Origin: Dyadobacter endophyticus
GTDB lineage: Bacteria; Bacteroidota; Bacteroidia; Cytophagales; Spirosomataceae
DNA length: 64,000 nt
Assembly (NCBI RefSeq): GCF_014641595.1
Contig: NZ_BMIA01000005.1
Location: 310,001 to 374,000, forward strand
Direction of reading: 5' to 3'
The translations under genes were made by a program, and so were the position numbers. Positions 1 through 8,547 of this stretch are shown here, piece by piece (within the stretch, counting starts at the first letter, position 1; the number at the start of each line of letters is the position of its first letter). Below the pieces are notes generated by a model that saw only the letters and a list, made by a program, of their open reading frames with translations, was not told where the DNA came from and ran no database searches.

Positions 1-1
1 C

Positions 2-520
2 TGGGAGCTTGGCGCGGATTCGGGGTTACTCGAAGAACTAAAAACATTCTGGCAGGCACCCGCATCGCTCGACGAAAGTGTGTTCGTGCAATTGCTCCCC
101 TTTCTTCCTCTCGTTGCTCAGAATCGCGGTAATCTCGACAAAGCCGCGGAAGTCATGTCCGCTGTATTGCGGTTACCCGTTGATTTCCAGACTATTTTCG
201 GCTTAAAATACTATTTTGAGTCCAGCGCAAGTATGGGCGATGCCTTGCTGGGTGCTGATACGTCGCTCGGGGGCGAGCTGGACACCTATTTGCCACAAAT
301 CAATGTCGGGATAGAAATTCCGAGTCCCGCCGATCTTGACAAATACCTGCATAACAAAAATTTCGACATGTTGGTAAACTGGCTGCTGGGCTGGTTTATC
401 CCGGTGGAATACGATTTCGCTGTTTCACTAAAATTGCCCGCCGGAGTATCCGCTTTCGCCCTCGCTTCCGACGACGGCTTTTCAGTTCCGTTGGGCTACG
501 CCACATTGGCAGCAGGCTAG
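2..520 (+). CDS. C-terminal part of a TssG-like type VI secretion baseplate protein (partial at left edge)
   Basis: The reading frame is open from base 2, so the gene begins outside the window; the GTG at 80 is internal. About 172 residues are visible. The pattern (a segment FLPLVAQNRGN followed by an LPVDF stretch, a short SLGGELDTYLP segment, and a C-terminal LG-containing end) resembles the C-terminal half of TssG, the wedge subunit of the type VI secretion baseplate. This is pattern-level similarity only and no other T6SS gene is in the window, so the call is tentative. It ends at a TAG followed by about 200 bases without a gene. Confidence 0.4.
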   Translation, partial: WELGADSGLLEELKTFWQAPASLDESVFVQLLPFLPLVAQNRGNLDKAAEVMSAVLRLPVDFQTIFGLKYYFESSASMGDALLGADTSLGGELDTYLPQINVGIEIPSPADLDKYLHNKNFDMLVNWLLGWFIPVEYDFAVSLKLPAGVSAFALASDDGFSVPLGYATLAAG

Positions 521-728
521 TATTCCCGTCAGAATTCCTACTGATGCTTTTATTTTATTGATTCTCATTCGCTTACGGAATAGTAACCGAAAAGGTCGTT
601 TTTAACCAAAAGGCAAGTAAAACACAAGTTATTAACAAAATAGTAATATCGGCTACCAGGAAATTTATCTTGCGATTCTAATTTTTTAGAATCAAATTTG
701 CGGTTTCATCGAAATCCCGAATCTGAAA
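521..728. other. 208-bp AT-rich intergenic region
   Basis: No convincing ORF or strong hairpin. The region is clearly richer in A and T than the flanking genes and probably carries the promoter of the small exported protein that follows, but I find no exact TAnnTTTG box. Confidence 0.4.
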
Positions 729-1121
729 GTGAAGACCGTACGATTGTTTAACCAGGCCATCAGCTTAATGCTAGCCGTCATGTTGCTGACGGTAGCGGGA
801 GCGCGGTCATGGTCGGATCACACGGATCGGGGAGCCTGCCACGGTGCCAAAACAGAGGCCATTACCAAGGATCTTGCTAAAAAGGCCAATGCCCAATCGG
901 ACCGGTCGGAACAGCCGGAGGTGAGTGCGCTCAGTCTGAATGCGGTCATAACACCCGCTATTTCTTTCGATTTTTATCAATACCTGCATTTTTTACCACA
1001 ACCCGTCTGGCATTTCGTTGCCAAGCAACTCGTTGTCCGTACCGCATTCAGCGAACCGGTGTTCCTGGTCTCCTGTTTCGAGCGGGTCTTCGGCAGATTT
1101 ATCGTCACCAACGCCCCGTAG
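729..1121 (+). CDS. Small predicted exported protein of unknown function
   Basis: A 130-residue protein with a GTG start, a basic N-terminus (MKTVRLFNQ) and a hydrophobic segment around residues 10-26, consistent with a signal peptide or anchor. The remainder has a polar linker (residues 30-65) and a hydrophobic, aromatic C-terminal half (DFYQYLHFLPQPVWHF). I recognise no family. It precedes secDF by 113 bp. That gap holds a short hairpin (CGGGCT...AGGCCCG, near 1128-1145). The gene may be an independent unit. Coding status is supported by the signal-like N-terminus and by the lack of a better ORF here. Confidence 0.5.
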   Translation: MKTVRLFNQAISLMLAVMLLTVAGARSWSDHTDRGACHGAKTEAITKDLAKKANAQSDRSEQPEVSALSLNAVITPAISFDFYQYLHFLPQPVWHFVAKQLVVRTAFSEPVFLVSCFERVFGRFIVTNAP

Positions 1122-1234
1122 CGTAACCGCGGGCTAACAGGCCCGTACGTACGCATGCCTGTGCCATTTCACCAATTCCGGCCGGGCGGTTTCCAGTTGT
1201 ATTCAAGCATTTCAATTAAATTTTCCATTTCAAA

Positions 1235-4213
1235 ATGACCAACAAGAACGGGATAATCGCGTTGACGATCGTCATCGCCCTTATTAGCGTCTATAATCTA
1301 TCCTTCACTTTTGTGTCGCGCAATTTCAAAAGCAAGGCGGTGGCCTATGCAACCGATGCGAAAGGTGAGGTAGATGTGACCAAAAAACAGCATTATATCG
1401 ACTCCCTCTGGCGTGAAGAGGTGTACCTCGGCCATACTTTGCAAGAAGTAACGGAACGCGAACTGAACCTCGGCCTCGATTTGCAGGGAGGTATGCACGT
1501 GGTATTGGAAGTGGCACCCGCGGACATCCTGAAAGGAATGGCCGGCGGTAACGCACGCAGCGTAGCTTTCCAGAATGCGTTGAAAAAAGCCGGGGAAGAT
1601 AAATCCGCTAACAACAGCACATTTATCAACCGTTTTGTAAGCGCTTATAAAGAAGCTGCTCCAAACACCAGCCTCGCTTCGGTATTCGCTACCAGCGCCA
1701 ACCGCGGCAAGATCAACAGCAACTCGCCGGATTCGGACGTGATCAAAATGCTGAAAACGGAGATCGACGGTTCTATCGACCGCGCATTCCAGATCACACA
1801 GGCACGTATCGACAAATTCGGTGTAACGAACCCGAACATCCAGCGTCTGCCCGGCCAGAACCGCGTTTTGGTGGAGCTTCCGGGTGTGGATAACCCCGAG
1901 CGTGTTCGCCGCCTGCTTTCAGGTGCTGCAAAACTGGAATTTGCCGAAGTATACCTGACCAACGAACTCGGTGCCGGCCTTGAAGGCCTTGGCCGTTATC
2001 TGACACAGCAAGCCGAAATCGAAAAAGCTGCTAAGAAAACCAGCGCACCTGCCGCTGCCGTTTCTACCGATACAACCAAAAAATCAACAGACGGCGGCCT
2101 GGCTGCCCAGTTGGAGAAGAAGGCGGATTCTACTGCCACCGATTCGGCTGCATTGGCCGCTCAGAGCGCTGCATTGACGAGCCTTTTCGTACCGATGCCG
2201 CAAGGCCTTGGCGTTTACCTGAAAGACACTGCACGCGCCAGCGAAATCCTGCGTCGCCCCGAAGTACGCTCGCTTTTCCCTGCGGACCTTGTATTCATGT
2301 GGGACCGCAAAGGCACCGAAGCAGGTGGCAACCAGTTGATCCTGCCTTTGTATTTCATCAAGAAAAGCAATGGAGAAGCTGCCATGGAAGGTGACGTGAT
2401 CGTGGATGCAACGCACGACTACGACGACCGTGGCCGTCCGGAAGTAACCATGCGTATGAACGGCGAAGGTGCACGCAAATGGCGTTCACTTACTGCCCGC
2501 AGCGTTGGCCGCCCGGTAGCAATCATCATCGATAACCTCGTTTACACTGCTCCAACCGTACAAGGAGAGATCCCTAACGGTAACTCGTCCATCACCGGTA
2601 GCTTCACTGTGGAAGAAACCAAGGATATGTCGAACGTGTTGAAAGCCGGTAAACTGCCAGCTCCAACGCACATTGTGGAAGAAGCCGTTGTAGGTTCTTC
2701 ACTGGGTGCCGAGGCGATTAACGACGGTTTGTGGTCTTCTGCGGTAGGTCTTCTGATCGTTCTCGTCTTCATGGTGGCCTATTACAACCAGGCCGGATGG
2801 ATCGCCGACATTGCCCTTTTGATCAACTTGTTCTTCCTTTTGGGCGTAATGGCTTCTCTCGGAGCCGTATTGACGCTCTCGGGTATCGCGGGTATCGTGC
2901 TTTCAATCGGTATGGCGGTGGATGCCAACGTACTGATCTACGAAAGTATCAAGACTGAACTGGCGGAAGGAAAACCATTTGCGCAATCGATCCGTGACGG
3001 TTTCAAGCATTCATTGACCGCCATCATCGACTCCAACGTTACCACGCTTTTAACAGGTATCATCCTTTACACATTCGGTACCGGTCTGGTATTGGGTTTT
3101 GCAACAACCCTGGTATTGGGTCTTTTGACATCTTTGTTCAGCGCGATCTTCATTACGCGACTGCTGCTCGAACAAAAGCTCAAAAACGGCAAAACTTTCG
3201 CATTCACGAATACACTGACTAAAGGCTGGTTTCAAGACAATCATTTCGACTTCGTTTCGCAACGCCGCCGTTTCTACATCATTTCCGCGATCATCATCGC
3301 AATCGGTGTAGGTTCATTTATATTCAAAGGTTTCGGCTTGGGTATCGACTTCAAAGGTGGCCGTTCTTATGTGGTGCGTTTTGAAAACAATGTGGATGCG
3401 GATGCGCTCCGTGCCAACATGGATGAGGTACTTGGCTCGACTACGGAAGTAAAAACTTTCGGAGGACAGGATCAGGTGAAAATCACTACACCTTACCTTA
3501 TCGAGGATACGACCCCGGAAGCTGACCAGAAAGCGGAAACGAAAATCATTGAAGCAACCAAGAAAATCGCCAACAACCCTGCCAAGATCGTTAGCTCGAA
3601 CAAAGTAGGTCCTACCATGGCGAAAGACACATTGTGGAGCGCAGTTTACGCGGTATTGCTTGCATTGGCAGCCAACTTCGTGTACATCCTCATCCGTTTC
3701 AAACGTGTAGCGTTCTCGTACGGTGCGGTAATGTCCCTCGCGCACGACGTGGTGATCATCCTTGCGATCTTCTCGTTGTTCAACGGCTGGTTACCATGGT
3801 CACTGGATATCGACCAGGCATTCATTGGCGCGATCCTGACTATGATCGGTTATTCGATGAACGATACCGTCGTAATTTATGACCGTATCCGTGATTACCT
3901 GGCCGACGAAAAGTCGCGCGGGCAAAACCTGTCGACCGTTATCAACAACGCGTTGAACAGTACTTTGAGCCGTACGGCTGTAACCGGTATCTCGGTAATC
4001 CTCGTATTGATCGTTCTGATGATCTTTGGTGGAGCCGTGATCCGCGGATTTACCTTCTGTATGCTGCTTGGGGTAATCGTGGGTACTTACTCTTCACTCT
4101 TCGTAGCAGCACCGATCGTGGTTGACTTGCTGCAACGTTCACAGAAGAATGAGCCGGCACCGGCGGTAGCGACTGACGCTGCGGCGGCGGCAACGAAAAA
4201 AGTTAAGGCTTAA
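1235..4213 (+). CDS. secDF: Protein translocase subunit SecDF (fused)
   Basis: A 992-residue fusion of SecD and SecF, the proton-motive-force-driven partner of SecYEG that helps pull proteins across the inner membrane. One N-terminal membrane segment (about 7-27) is followed by the SecD signature LGLDLQGGMHVV at 79-90, the large periplasmic P1 domain, and a block of SecD transmembrane helices (about 500-645). The SecF half starts near 660, carries GLGIDFKGG near 700, and ends with its own helices and an Ala/Lys-rich tail. A low-complexity Ala/Thr/Lys/Asp insert at about 262-315 interrupts the periplasmic part. Fusion and length are typical for Bacteroidota. A clear terminator follows at 4225-4260. 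Confidence 0.97.
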   Translation: MTNKNGIIALTIVIALISVYNLSFTFVSRNFKSKAVAYATDAKGEVDVTKKQHYIDSLWREEVYLGHTLQEVTERELNLGLDLQGGMHVVLEVAPADILKGMAGGNARSVAFQNALKKAGEDKSANNSTFINRFVSAYKEAAPNTSLASVFATSANRGKINSNSPDSDVIKMLKTEIDGSIDRAFQITQARIDKFGVTNPNIQRLPGQNRVLVELPGVDNPERVRRLLSGAAKLEFAEVYLTNELGAGLEGLGRYLTQQAEIEKAAKKTSAPAAAVSTDTTKKSTDGGLAAQLEKKADSTATDSAALAAQSAALTSLFVPMPQGLGVYLKDTARASEILRRPEVRSLFPADLVFMWDRKGTEAGGNQLILPLYFIKKSNGEAAMEGDVIVDATHDYDDRGRPEVTMRMNGEGARKWRSLTARSVGRPVAIIIDNLVYTAPTVQGEIPNGNSSITGSFTVEETKDMSNVLKAGKLPAPTHIVEEAVVGSSLGAEAINDGLWSSAVGLLIVLVFMVAYYNQAGWIADIALLINLFFLLGVMASLGAVLTLSGIAGIVLSIGMAVDANVLIYESIKTELAEGKPFAQSIRDGFKHSLTAIIDSNVTTLLTGIILYTFGTGLVLGFATTLVLGLLTSLFSAIFITRLLLEQKLKNGKTFAFTNTLTKGWFQDNHFDFVSQRRRFYIISAIIIAIGVGSFIFKGFGLGIDFKGGRSYVVRFENNVDADALRANMDEVLGSTTEVKTFGGQDQVKITTPYLIEDTTPEADQKAETKIIEATKKIANNPAKIVSSNKVGPTMAKDTLWSAVYAVLLALAANFVYILIRFKRVAFSYGAVMSLAHDVVIILAIFSLFNGWLPWSLDIDQAFIGAILTMIGYSMNDTVVIYDRIRDYLADEKSRGQNLSTVINNALNSTLSRTAVTGISVILVLIVLMIFGGAVIRGFTFCMLLGVIVGTYSSLFVAAPIVVDLLQRSQKNEPAPAVATDAAAAATKKVKA

Positions 4214-4224
4214 TATAAAAGAAT

Positions 4225-4260
4225 AAAAGAGGGTAAGTTTTGCACTTACCCTCTTTTTCT
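4225..4260 (+). terminator. Intrinsic terminator after secDF
   Basis: An 11-bp perfect stem (AGAGGGTAAGT, 4228-4238, with ACTTACCCTCT, 4244-4254), a 5-nt loop and a following T-rich run, 15 bases past the secDF stop. Confidence 0.9.
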
Positions 4261-4336
4261 TTGGTGTCTATACGTAGTTAGCAAATTTTCTTTTAGCTTT
4301 ATCAGACCATCATTTCTACAACAACGAACTTAATAT

Positions 4337-5989
4337 ATGGCAAGTCAACTCTGGATTAAGAAACCACTTGAAAAACTAATGCAGGAGTCCTCCGGTGAGG
4401 GGAACCAGCTCAAACGCACGCTAGGGCCCGGAAGCCTGGTTGCGCTCGGGATTGGTGCTATCATCGGCGCAGGTCTATTTTCCATCACGGGGGGAGCAGC
4501 CGCGAACCAGGCTGGCCCTGCCATCACCATCTCCTTTATCGTAGCGGCACTGGGCTGCGCATTCGCCGGTCTGTGCTATGCCGAATTCGCATCCATGATC
4601 CCGGTTGCGGGTAGCGCCTACACCTACTCCTACGCCACCATGGGCGAGTTTATCGCGTGGATCATCGGCTGGGACCTTGTATTGGAATATGCGGTGGGTG
4701 CGGCCACGGTCAGTATCAGCTGGAGCCGGTATTTAGTCAAGTTTTGTGAGGGTTTCGACGTGCATTTACCCACGGCACTCACCGTGGGTCCGTGGGATGG
4801 AGGGATCATCAACCTGCCTGCTATCTTCATCGTCATCCTGATGAGCTTGCTGCTGATGAAAGGAACGCAGGAAAGTGCAACCGTGAATGGTGTCATCGTA
4901 GGCTTGAAAGTAGCCGTCGTGATCATCTTCATCATCCTGGGCTGGAAATACATCAACGAATCGAACTACGTACCTTATATCCCCGACAATACGGGCAAAT
5001 TTGGTGAATATGGTTTCAGCGGGATCATACGGGCCGCCGCGATCGTGTTTTTCGCCTACATTGGTTTCGACGCCGTAAGTACCGCGGCGCAGGAGGCCAA
5101 AAATCCAAGAAAAGACATGCCGATCGGTATCCTGGGATCGCTGGTAATCTGTACTGTTCTTTATATTCTTTTTGCGCATGTGATGACCGGTGTAACCCCA
5201 TACACCTCATTCAAAGGCCAGGACGGTATCGCACCGGTTGCGGTGGCGATCGAATCCATGGGCACGCCTGACGCCAGCGGCGCAATTCACCCGGATTACC
5301 CCTGGCTGAACCGCGCGATTATCGTGGCGATCCTTGCAGGATACGCATCTGTGATCCTGGTAATGCTTTTGGGACAGAGCCGCGTGTTTTTCAGCATGAG
5401 CAAAGACGGTTTGCTGCCACGCGTATTCTCGGCGGTACACCCTAAATTCCAGACACCCGTCAAAAACAATACCATGTTCCTGGTATTCGTAAGCCTTTTC
5501 GCGGCATTCGTACCTGCGCGGGTAGTAGGAGAAATGACCAGTATCGGCACATTGTTCGCATTTATCCTTGTTTGTATCGGAATCATCGTGATGCGTAAGC
5601 AAATGCCGGACGCGCCGCGTGCATTCAAAACACCGCTCGTGCCATTGGTTCCGATACTCGGTGTTGCCACCTGTTTCTTTATGATGGCGTTCCTGCCGCT
5701 CGATACCTGGATCCGTCTGTTCGTGTGGATGATCATCGGTTTCGATGTGTATTTGTATTATGGAATCAAAAACAGCTTCCTGTCGAACAGGTTACCAGCC
5801 TCTATTGCAGCGGGTAGCAAAACGGTGGCGCTGGTGGGTATCGTACTGGCTGTTATGCTGGCCGTTATCGCCTATTTCCACCACCTGCAAACCGAAGGTG
5901 CTGATACGGGTATTTACTACTTCTCCATGGTTTTCGCCCTGATTCACCTTGTGATGTTCGGTGTGGCGCAAACGAAGAAAGCAGCGTAA
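4337..5989 (+). CDS. APC-superfamily amino acid permease (cationic amino acid transporter type)
   Basis: A 550-residue inner-membrane protein with about 12-14 hydrophobic segments. The first helix has the APC substrate-site signature GIGAIIGAGLFSITGG (about residues 38-53), and later parts (SYATMGEFIAWIIGWDLVLE, FFAYIGFDAVSTAAQEAKNP) match the CAT/YfnA branch. These are secondary transporters that take up amino acids, often by proton symport; substrate cannot be read from sequence. It is monocistronic: the secDF terminator lies upstream and a 21-bp bidirectional terminator downstream. A near-consensus -7 element (TAGCTTTA, 4294-4301) lies 35 bases upstream. Confidence 0.92.
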   Translation: MASQLWIKKPLEKLMQESSGEGNQLKRTLGPGSLVALGIGAIIGAGLFSITGGAAANQAGPAITISFIVAALGCAFAGLCYAEFASMIPVAGSAYTYSYATMGEFIAWIIGWDLVLEYAVGAATVSISWSRYLVKFCEGFDVHLPTALTVGPWDGGIINLPAIFIVILMSLLLMKGTQESATVNGVIVGLKVAVVIIFIILGWKYINESNYVPYIPDNTGKFGEYGFSGIIRAAAIVFFAYIGFDAVSTAAQEAKNPRKDMPIGILGSLVICTVLYILFAHVMTGVTPYTSFKGQDGIAPVAVAIESMGTPDASGAIHPDYPWLNRAIIVAILAGYASVILVMLLGQSRVFFSMSKDGLLPRVFSAVHPKFQTPVKNNTMFLVFVSLFAAFVPARVVGEMTSIGTLFAFILVCIGIIVMRKQMPDAPRAFKTPLVPLVPILGVATCFFMMAFLPLDTWIRLFVWMIIGFDVYLYYGIKNSFLSNRLPASIAAGSKTVALVGIVLAVMLAVIAYFHHLQTEGADTGIYYFSMVFALIHLVMFGVAQTKKAA

Positions 5990-6000
5990 TCCTTAAAACA

Positions 6001-6047
6001 TAAAAGAAAAGAGGCCATTCCGCATTGGAATGGCCTCTTTTCTTTTA
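6001..6047. terminator. Bidirectional terminator between the permease and lhgO
   Basis: A perfect 21-bp inverted repeat (6001-6021 with 6027-6047) around a 5-nt loop, with A-runs on the left arm and T-runs on the right. It can end transcription from both convergent genes. Confidence 0.92.
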
Positions 6048-6061
6048 TGGGCAAATCAATC

Positions 6062-7261
6062 CTAAAATCTGGACAACACTTTCTCAGAGACCGTCTGCCC
6101 GATGGAGAGCGACGATGTTGCCGCGGGGGATGGTGCATTGCACACGTTGATAGCCGTTTTATTTTCGATAATGGAAAAATCATCCAGCAAACCACCGTCG
6201 TAGTCGCATGCTTGGGCGCGTACGCCCGAGCCGCCGGGAATGAGGTCTTCGCTCTGGATCTCGGGGATCAGGCCTTGTAAGGCTTTGGTGAATGCCGCTT
6301 TTGAAAACGAGCGGTAATATTCGCCTAACCCGGTACGCCAGTATTTCATCGCCACCTTCTGAAAACCCGGCCACGAAAGCGATTCCAGCATCTCCGTTAC
6401 ATCAATGTCCAGCTTGCCATAACCCTCTCTTTTGAACGCGAAAACCGCATTCGGCCCCGCTTCAATCCCGCCCTCGATCATTCGCGTAAAATGCACGCCC
6501 AGGAACGGGAAGTTGGGATCAGGAACCGGGTAAATGAGGTTTTTGACGAGATAATGCTTCTCGGGACGGATCTTGTAATACTCACCTCGGAAAGGGATAA
6601 TGCGGACGTTGATATTCTCTGGCTGCGTAAGCTGGGCCACTTTGTCAGAATACAAACCCGCGCAGTTCACGACGAGTTTTGTTTCAAAGATCTTCCCGGT
6701 AGCCGTAACCACTTCCGAATGTGAATTGCGGTTTTTTACGTTGGTTACCTTCTCGCCAAAAACGACTTCGCCATCGAGTAGCCGAAATTTTTCCGCATAC
6801 TTTTCGCAGACCGTTTTGTAATCGATTATGCCGGTATAAGGCACCCAAATGCCTTCAAGTCCCTTCACATGCGGCTCGATTTCTTTCATTTCCCCTTCGG
6901 AGATCATGCGGTTCTCGACCAATCCATTCTGATTTCCGCGCTCAAACAGGTTTCGCAGCAACGGGCGCTGCTCTTCGGTGGTCGCTACCACTATTTTTCC
7001 ACACAAATCATATGCGACACCTTCCTTCTCGCAGAAATCGATGAGCATCTGGTAGCCGCGGATGCAATTGGTCGCTTTCAGGCTGCCGGGTTTATAATAA
7101 AGCCCTGAGTGGATCACACCACTGTTATGGCCGGTCTGGTGTTTGGCTACCTCATTTTCCTTTTCGAGCAAAAGCACCTTCAATGCAGGTTTCTGCTCTT
7201 TGATCCTCAGCGCTGTTGCAAGGCCTACGATGCCGCCGCCTATAATGGTAATGTCGTACAT
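6062..7261 (-). CDS. lhgO: L-2-hydroxyglutarate oxidase
   Basis: A 399-residue FAD-dependent oxidoreductase of the DAO family. The N-terminal dinucleotide fold has IIGGGIVGLATALR at residues 6-19 and the family stretch HQTGHNSGVIHSGLYYKPGS follows. LhgO oxidises L-2-hydroxyglutarate to 2-oxoglutarate, clearing a by-product of promiscuous dehydrogenases and feeding electrons to the quinone pool in E. coli. It sits 23 bp downstream of anmK on the same strand and probably shares its transcript, although the two are not functionally linked. Length is normal for the family. Confidence 0.93.
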   Translation of the reverse strand: MYDITIIGGGIVGLATALRIKEQKPALKVLLLEKENEVAKHQTGHNSGVIHSGLYYKPGSLKATNCIRGYQMLIDFCEKEGVAYDLCGKIVVATTEEQRPLLRNLFERGNQNGLVENRMISEGEMKEIEPHVKGLEGIWVPYTGIIDYKTVCEKYAEKFRLLDGEVVFGEKVTNVKNRNSHSEVVTATGKIFETKLVVNCAGLYSDKVAQLTQPENINVRIIPFRGEYYKIRPEKHYLVKNLIYPVPDPNFPFLGVHFTRMIEGGIEAGPNAVFAFKREGYGKLDIDVTEMLESLSWPGFQKVAMKYWRTGLGEYYRSFSKAAFTKALQGLIPEIQSEDLIPGGSGVRAQACDYDGGLLDDFSIIENKTAINVCNAPSPAATSSLSIGQTVSEKVLSRF

Positions 7262-7284
7262 ATATTCAAATACTTTTTTCTCAC

Positions 7285-8478
7285 TTAACCGGGGAAGGAT
7301 ATTTTCCCCATTGAAACGCCCGGGACACCTTTCTTTTCGCCGAAATACAAGGCCTCCCCTGCAACTGCCTCATTCGCCAGGACCGCAAACAACACCGCTT
7401 CCTTTGCGTCACCTGACACCCCCAGCTCATCGATCAGGCGAATATGGCGGCCAAGTAACTCACCAATCGCGCTCATCAGCACCGGGTTATGCGCGCCGCC
7501 GCCGCTGGCGTACATTTCAAATGCTTCGCCTGCGGGCATCGCGTCGCGTATTGCTTCCGAGATCGCTTCCGCACTGAATTGCGTCAAAGTAGCAATTAGG
7601 TGGTTGGGGGCAATCCCACCACGCCCCGAGACCTGCATTGCATTTTTCACGTAATCCACGCTGAACACCTCCGGACCGGTGGTTTTCGGAAAAGGCTGTT
7701 CAAAAAACGGTGAATCTTTAAGTGCTTTCAGCAACGCTTCATCGATGACACCGCTGGATGCAATGCTGCCATTTTCATCATAAGACTTCCCGAAATGCAG
7801 GCGTGTAAATGCGTCGATCAATGTATTTCCGGGGCCGGTGTCGGTGGTAAAAACGGCTGAGGTGTCGAGGTTACCGGGCAGGAAAGTAAAGTTTGCGATA
7901 CCGCCCATGTTCAGCAATATCCTGCTCTCCCCCTTTTGAGAAAACAGAAAATAATCGCCATACACGGCCAGCGGTGCTCCTTCCCCGCCTGCTGCGATGT
8001 GTTTTTGCCTGAAATCGCTAAGGGTAATGATACCGGTTTTGACGGCAATATGGTCACCGTCTCCGATTTGTAATGTTGCATTGGGAAAGCCTGCAATTCC
8101 GTGCTGCTTTTGCGGGGCGTGGAAAACGGTTTGCCCGTGACTCGCGATTAAATCGACTTCCGAGGTAGGAATCCCCCATTCTGAGAGGCATTCGAGGATC
8201 ATTTGTGCGTGTTGCAAACCAATGAAGGGGTTCAGCAAGCAAAGCTGTTGAAAATCGATCTGCCTTTTAGCAAAAATCTCGCGCACGGCGTTCCTGAAAC
8301 CATCCTCATAAGGAACAGTCTTGAAGTGTTCCACCTTCAGCCGCGTTTCCGGGCCGCTCCCCACGACGTGGCAAAGCGCCACATCCAGCCCGTCGAGCGA
8401 GGTGCCGGACATGAGCCCGATGATCCTGCGCGAGGGCTTGCGGCTCAGCGCGTACAGCTTTTCAACGTGTTCTTTCAC
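7285..8478 (-). CDS. anmK: Anhydro-N-acetylmuramic acid kinase
   Basis: A 397-residue kinase of the ASKHA fold. The diagnostic phosphate-binding stretch GLMSGTSLDGLD is at residues 21-32, with LLNMGGIANF and TDTGPGNTLIDAF in the middle and a C-terminal SGGGAHNP motif. AnmK hydrolyses and phosphorylates 1,6-anhydro-MurNAc to MurNAc-6-phosphate during peptidoglycan recycling. The gene starts 14 bp beyond the T-run of the ricT terminator, so it needs readthrough or a promoter inside the 3' end of ricT. lhgO follows closely. Confidence 0.95.
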   Translation of the reverse strand: MKEHVEKLYALSRKPSRRIIGLMSGTSLDGLDVALCHVVGSGPETRLKVEHFKTVPYEDGFRNAVREIFAKRQIDFQQLCLLNPFIGLQHAQMILECLSEWGIPTSEVDLIASHGQTVFHAPQKQHGIAGFPNATLQIGDGDHIAVKTGIITLSDFRQKHIAAGGEGAPLAVYGDYFLFSQKGESRILLNMGGIANFTFLPGNLDTSAVFTTDTGPGNTLIDAFTRLHFGKSYDENGSIASSGVIDEALLKALKDSPFFEQPFPKTTGPEVFSVDYVKNAMQVSGRGGIAPNHLIATLTQFSAEAISEAIRDAMPAGEAFEMYASGGGAHNPVLMSAIGELLGRHIRLIDELGVSGDAKEAVLFAVLANEAVAGEALYFGEKKGVPGVSMGKISFPG

Positions 8479-8491
8479 AAGCGGTATTGCT

Positions 8492-8525
8492 AAAAAACGG
8501 GCCAGCCTTTGAATGAGCTGGCCCG
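8492..8525 (-). terminator. Intrinsic terminator after ricT
   Basis: Read on the minus strand: a 9-bp perfect GC-rich stem (8517-8525 with 8498-8506) followed by six T residues (8492-8497). It lies just before anmK. Confidence 0.88.
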
Positions 8526-8547
8526 ATTGGATTTCTGGGAAACAGTA

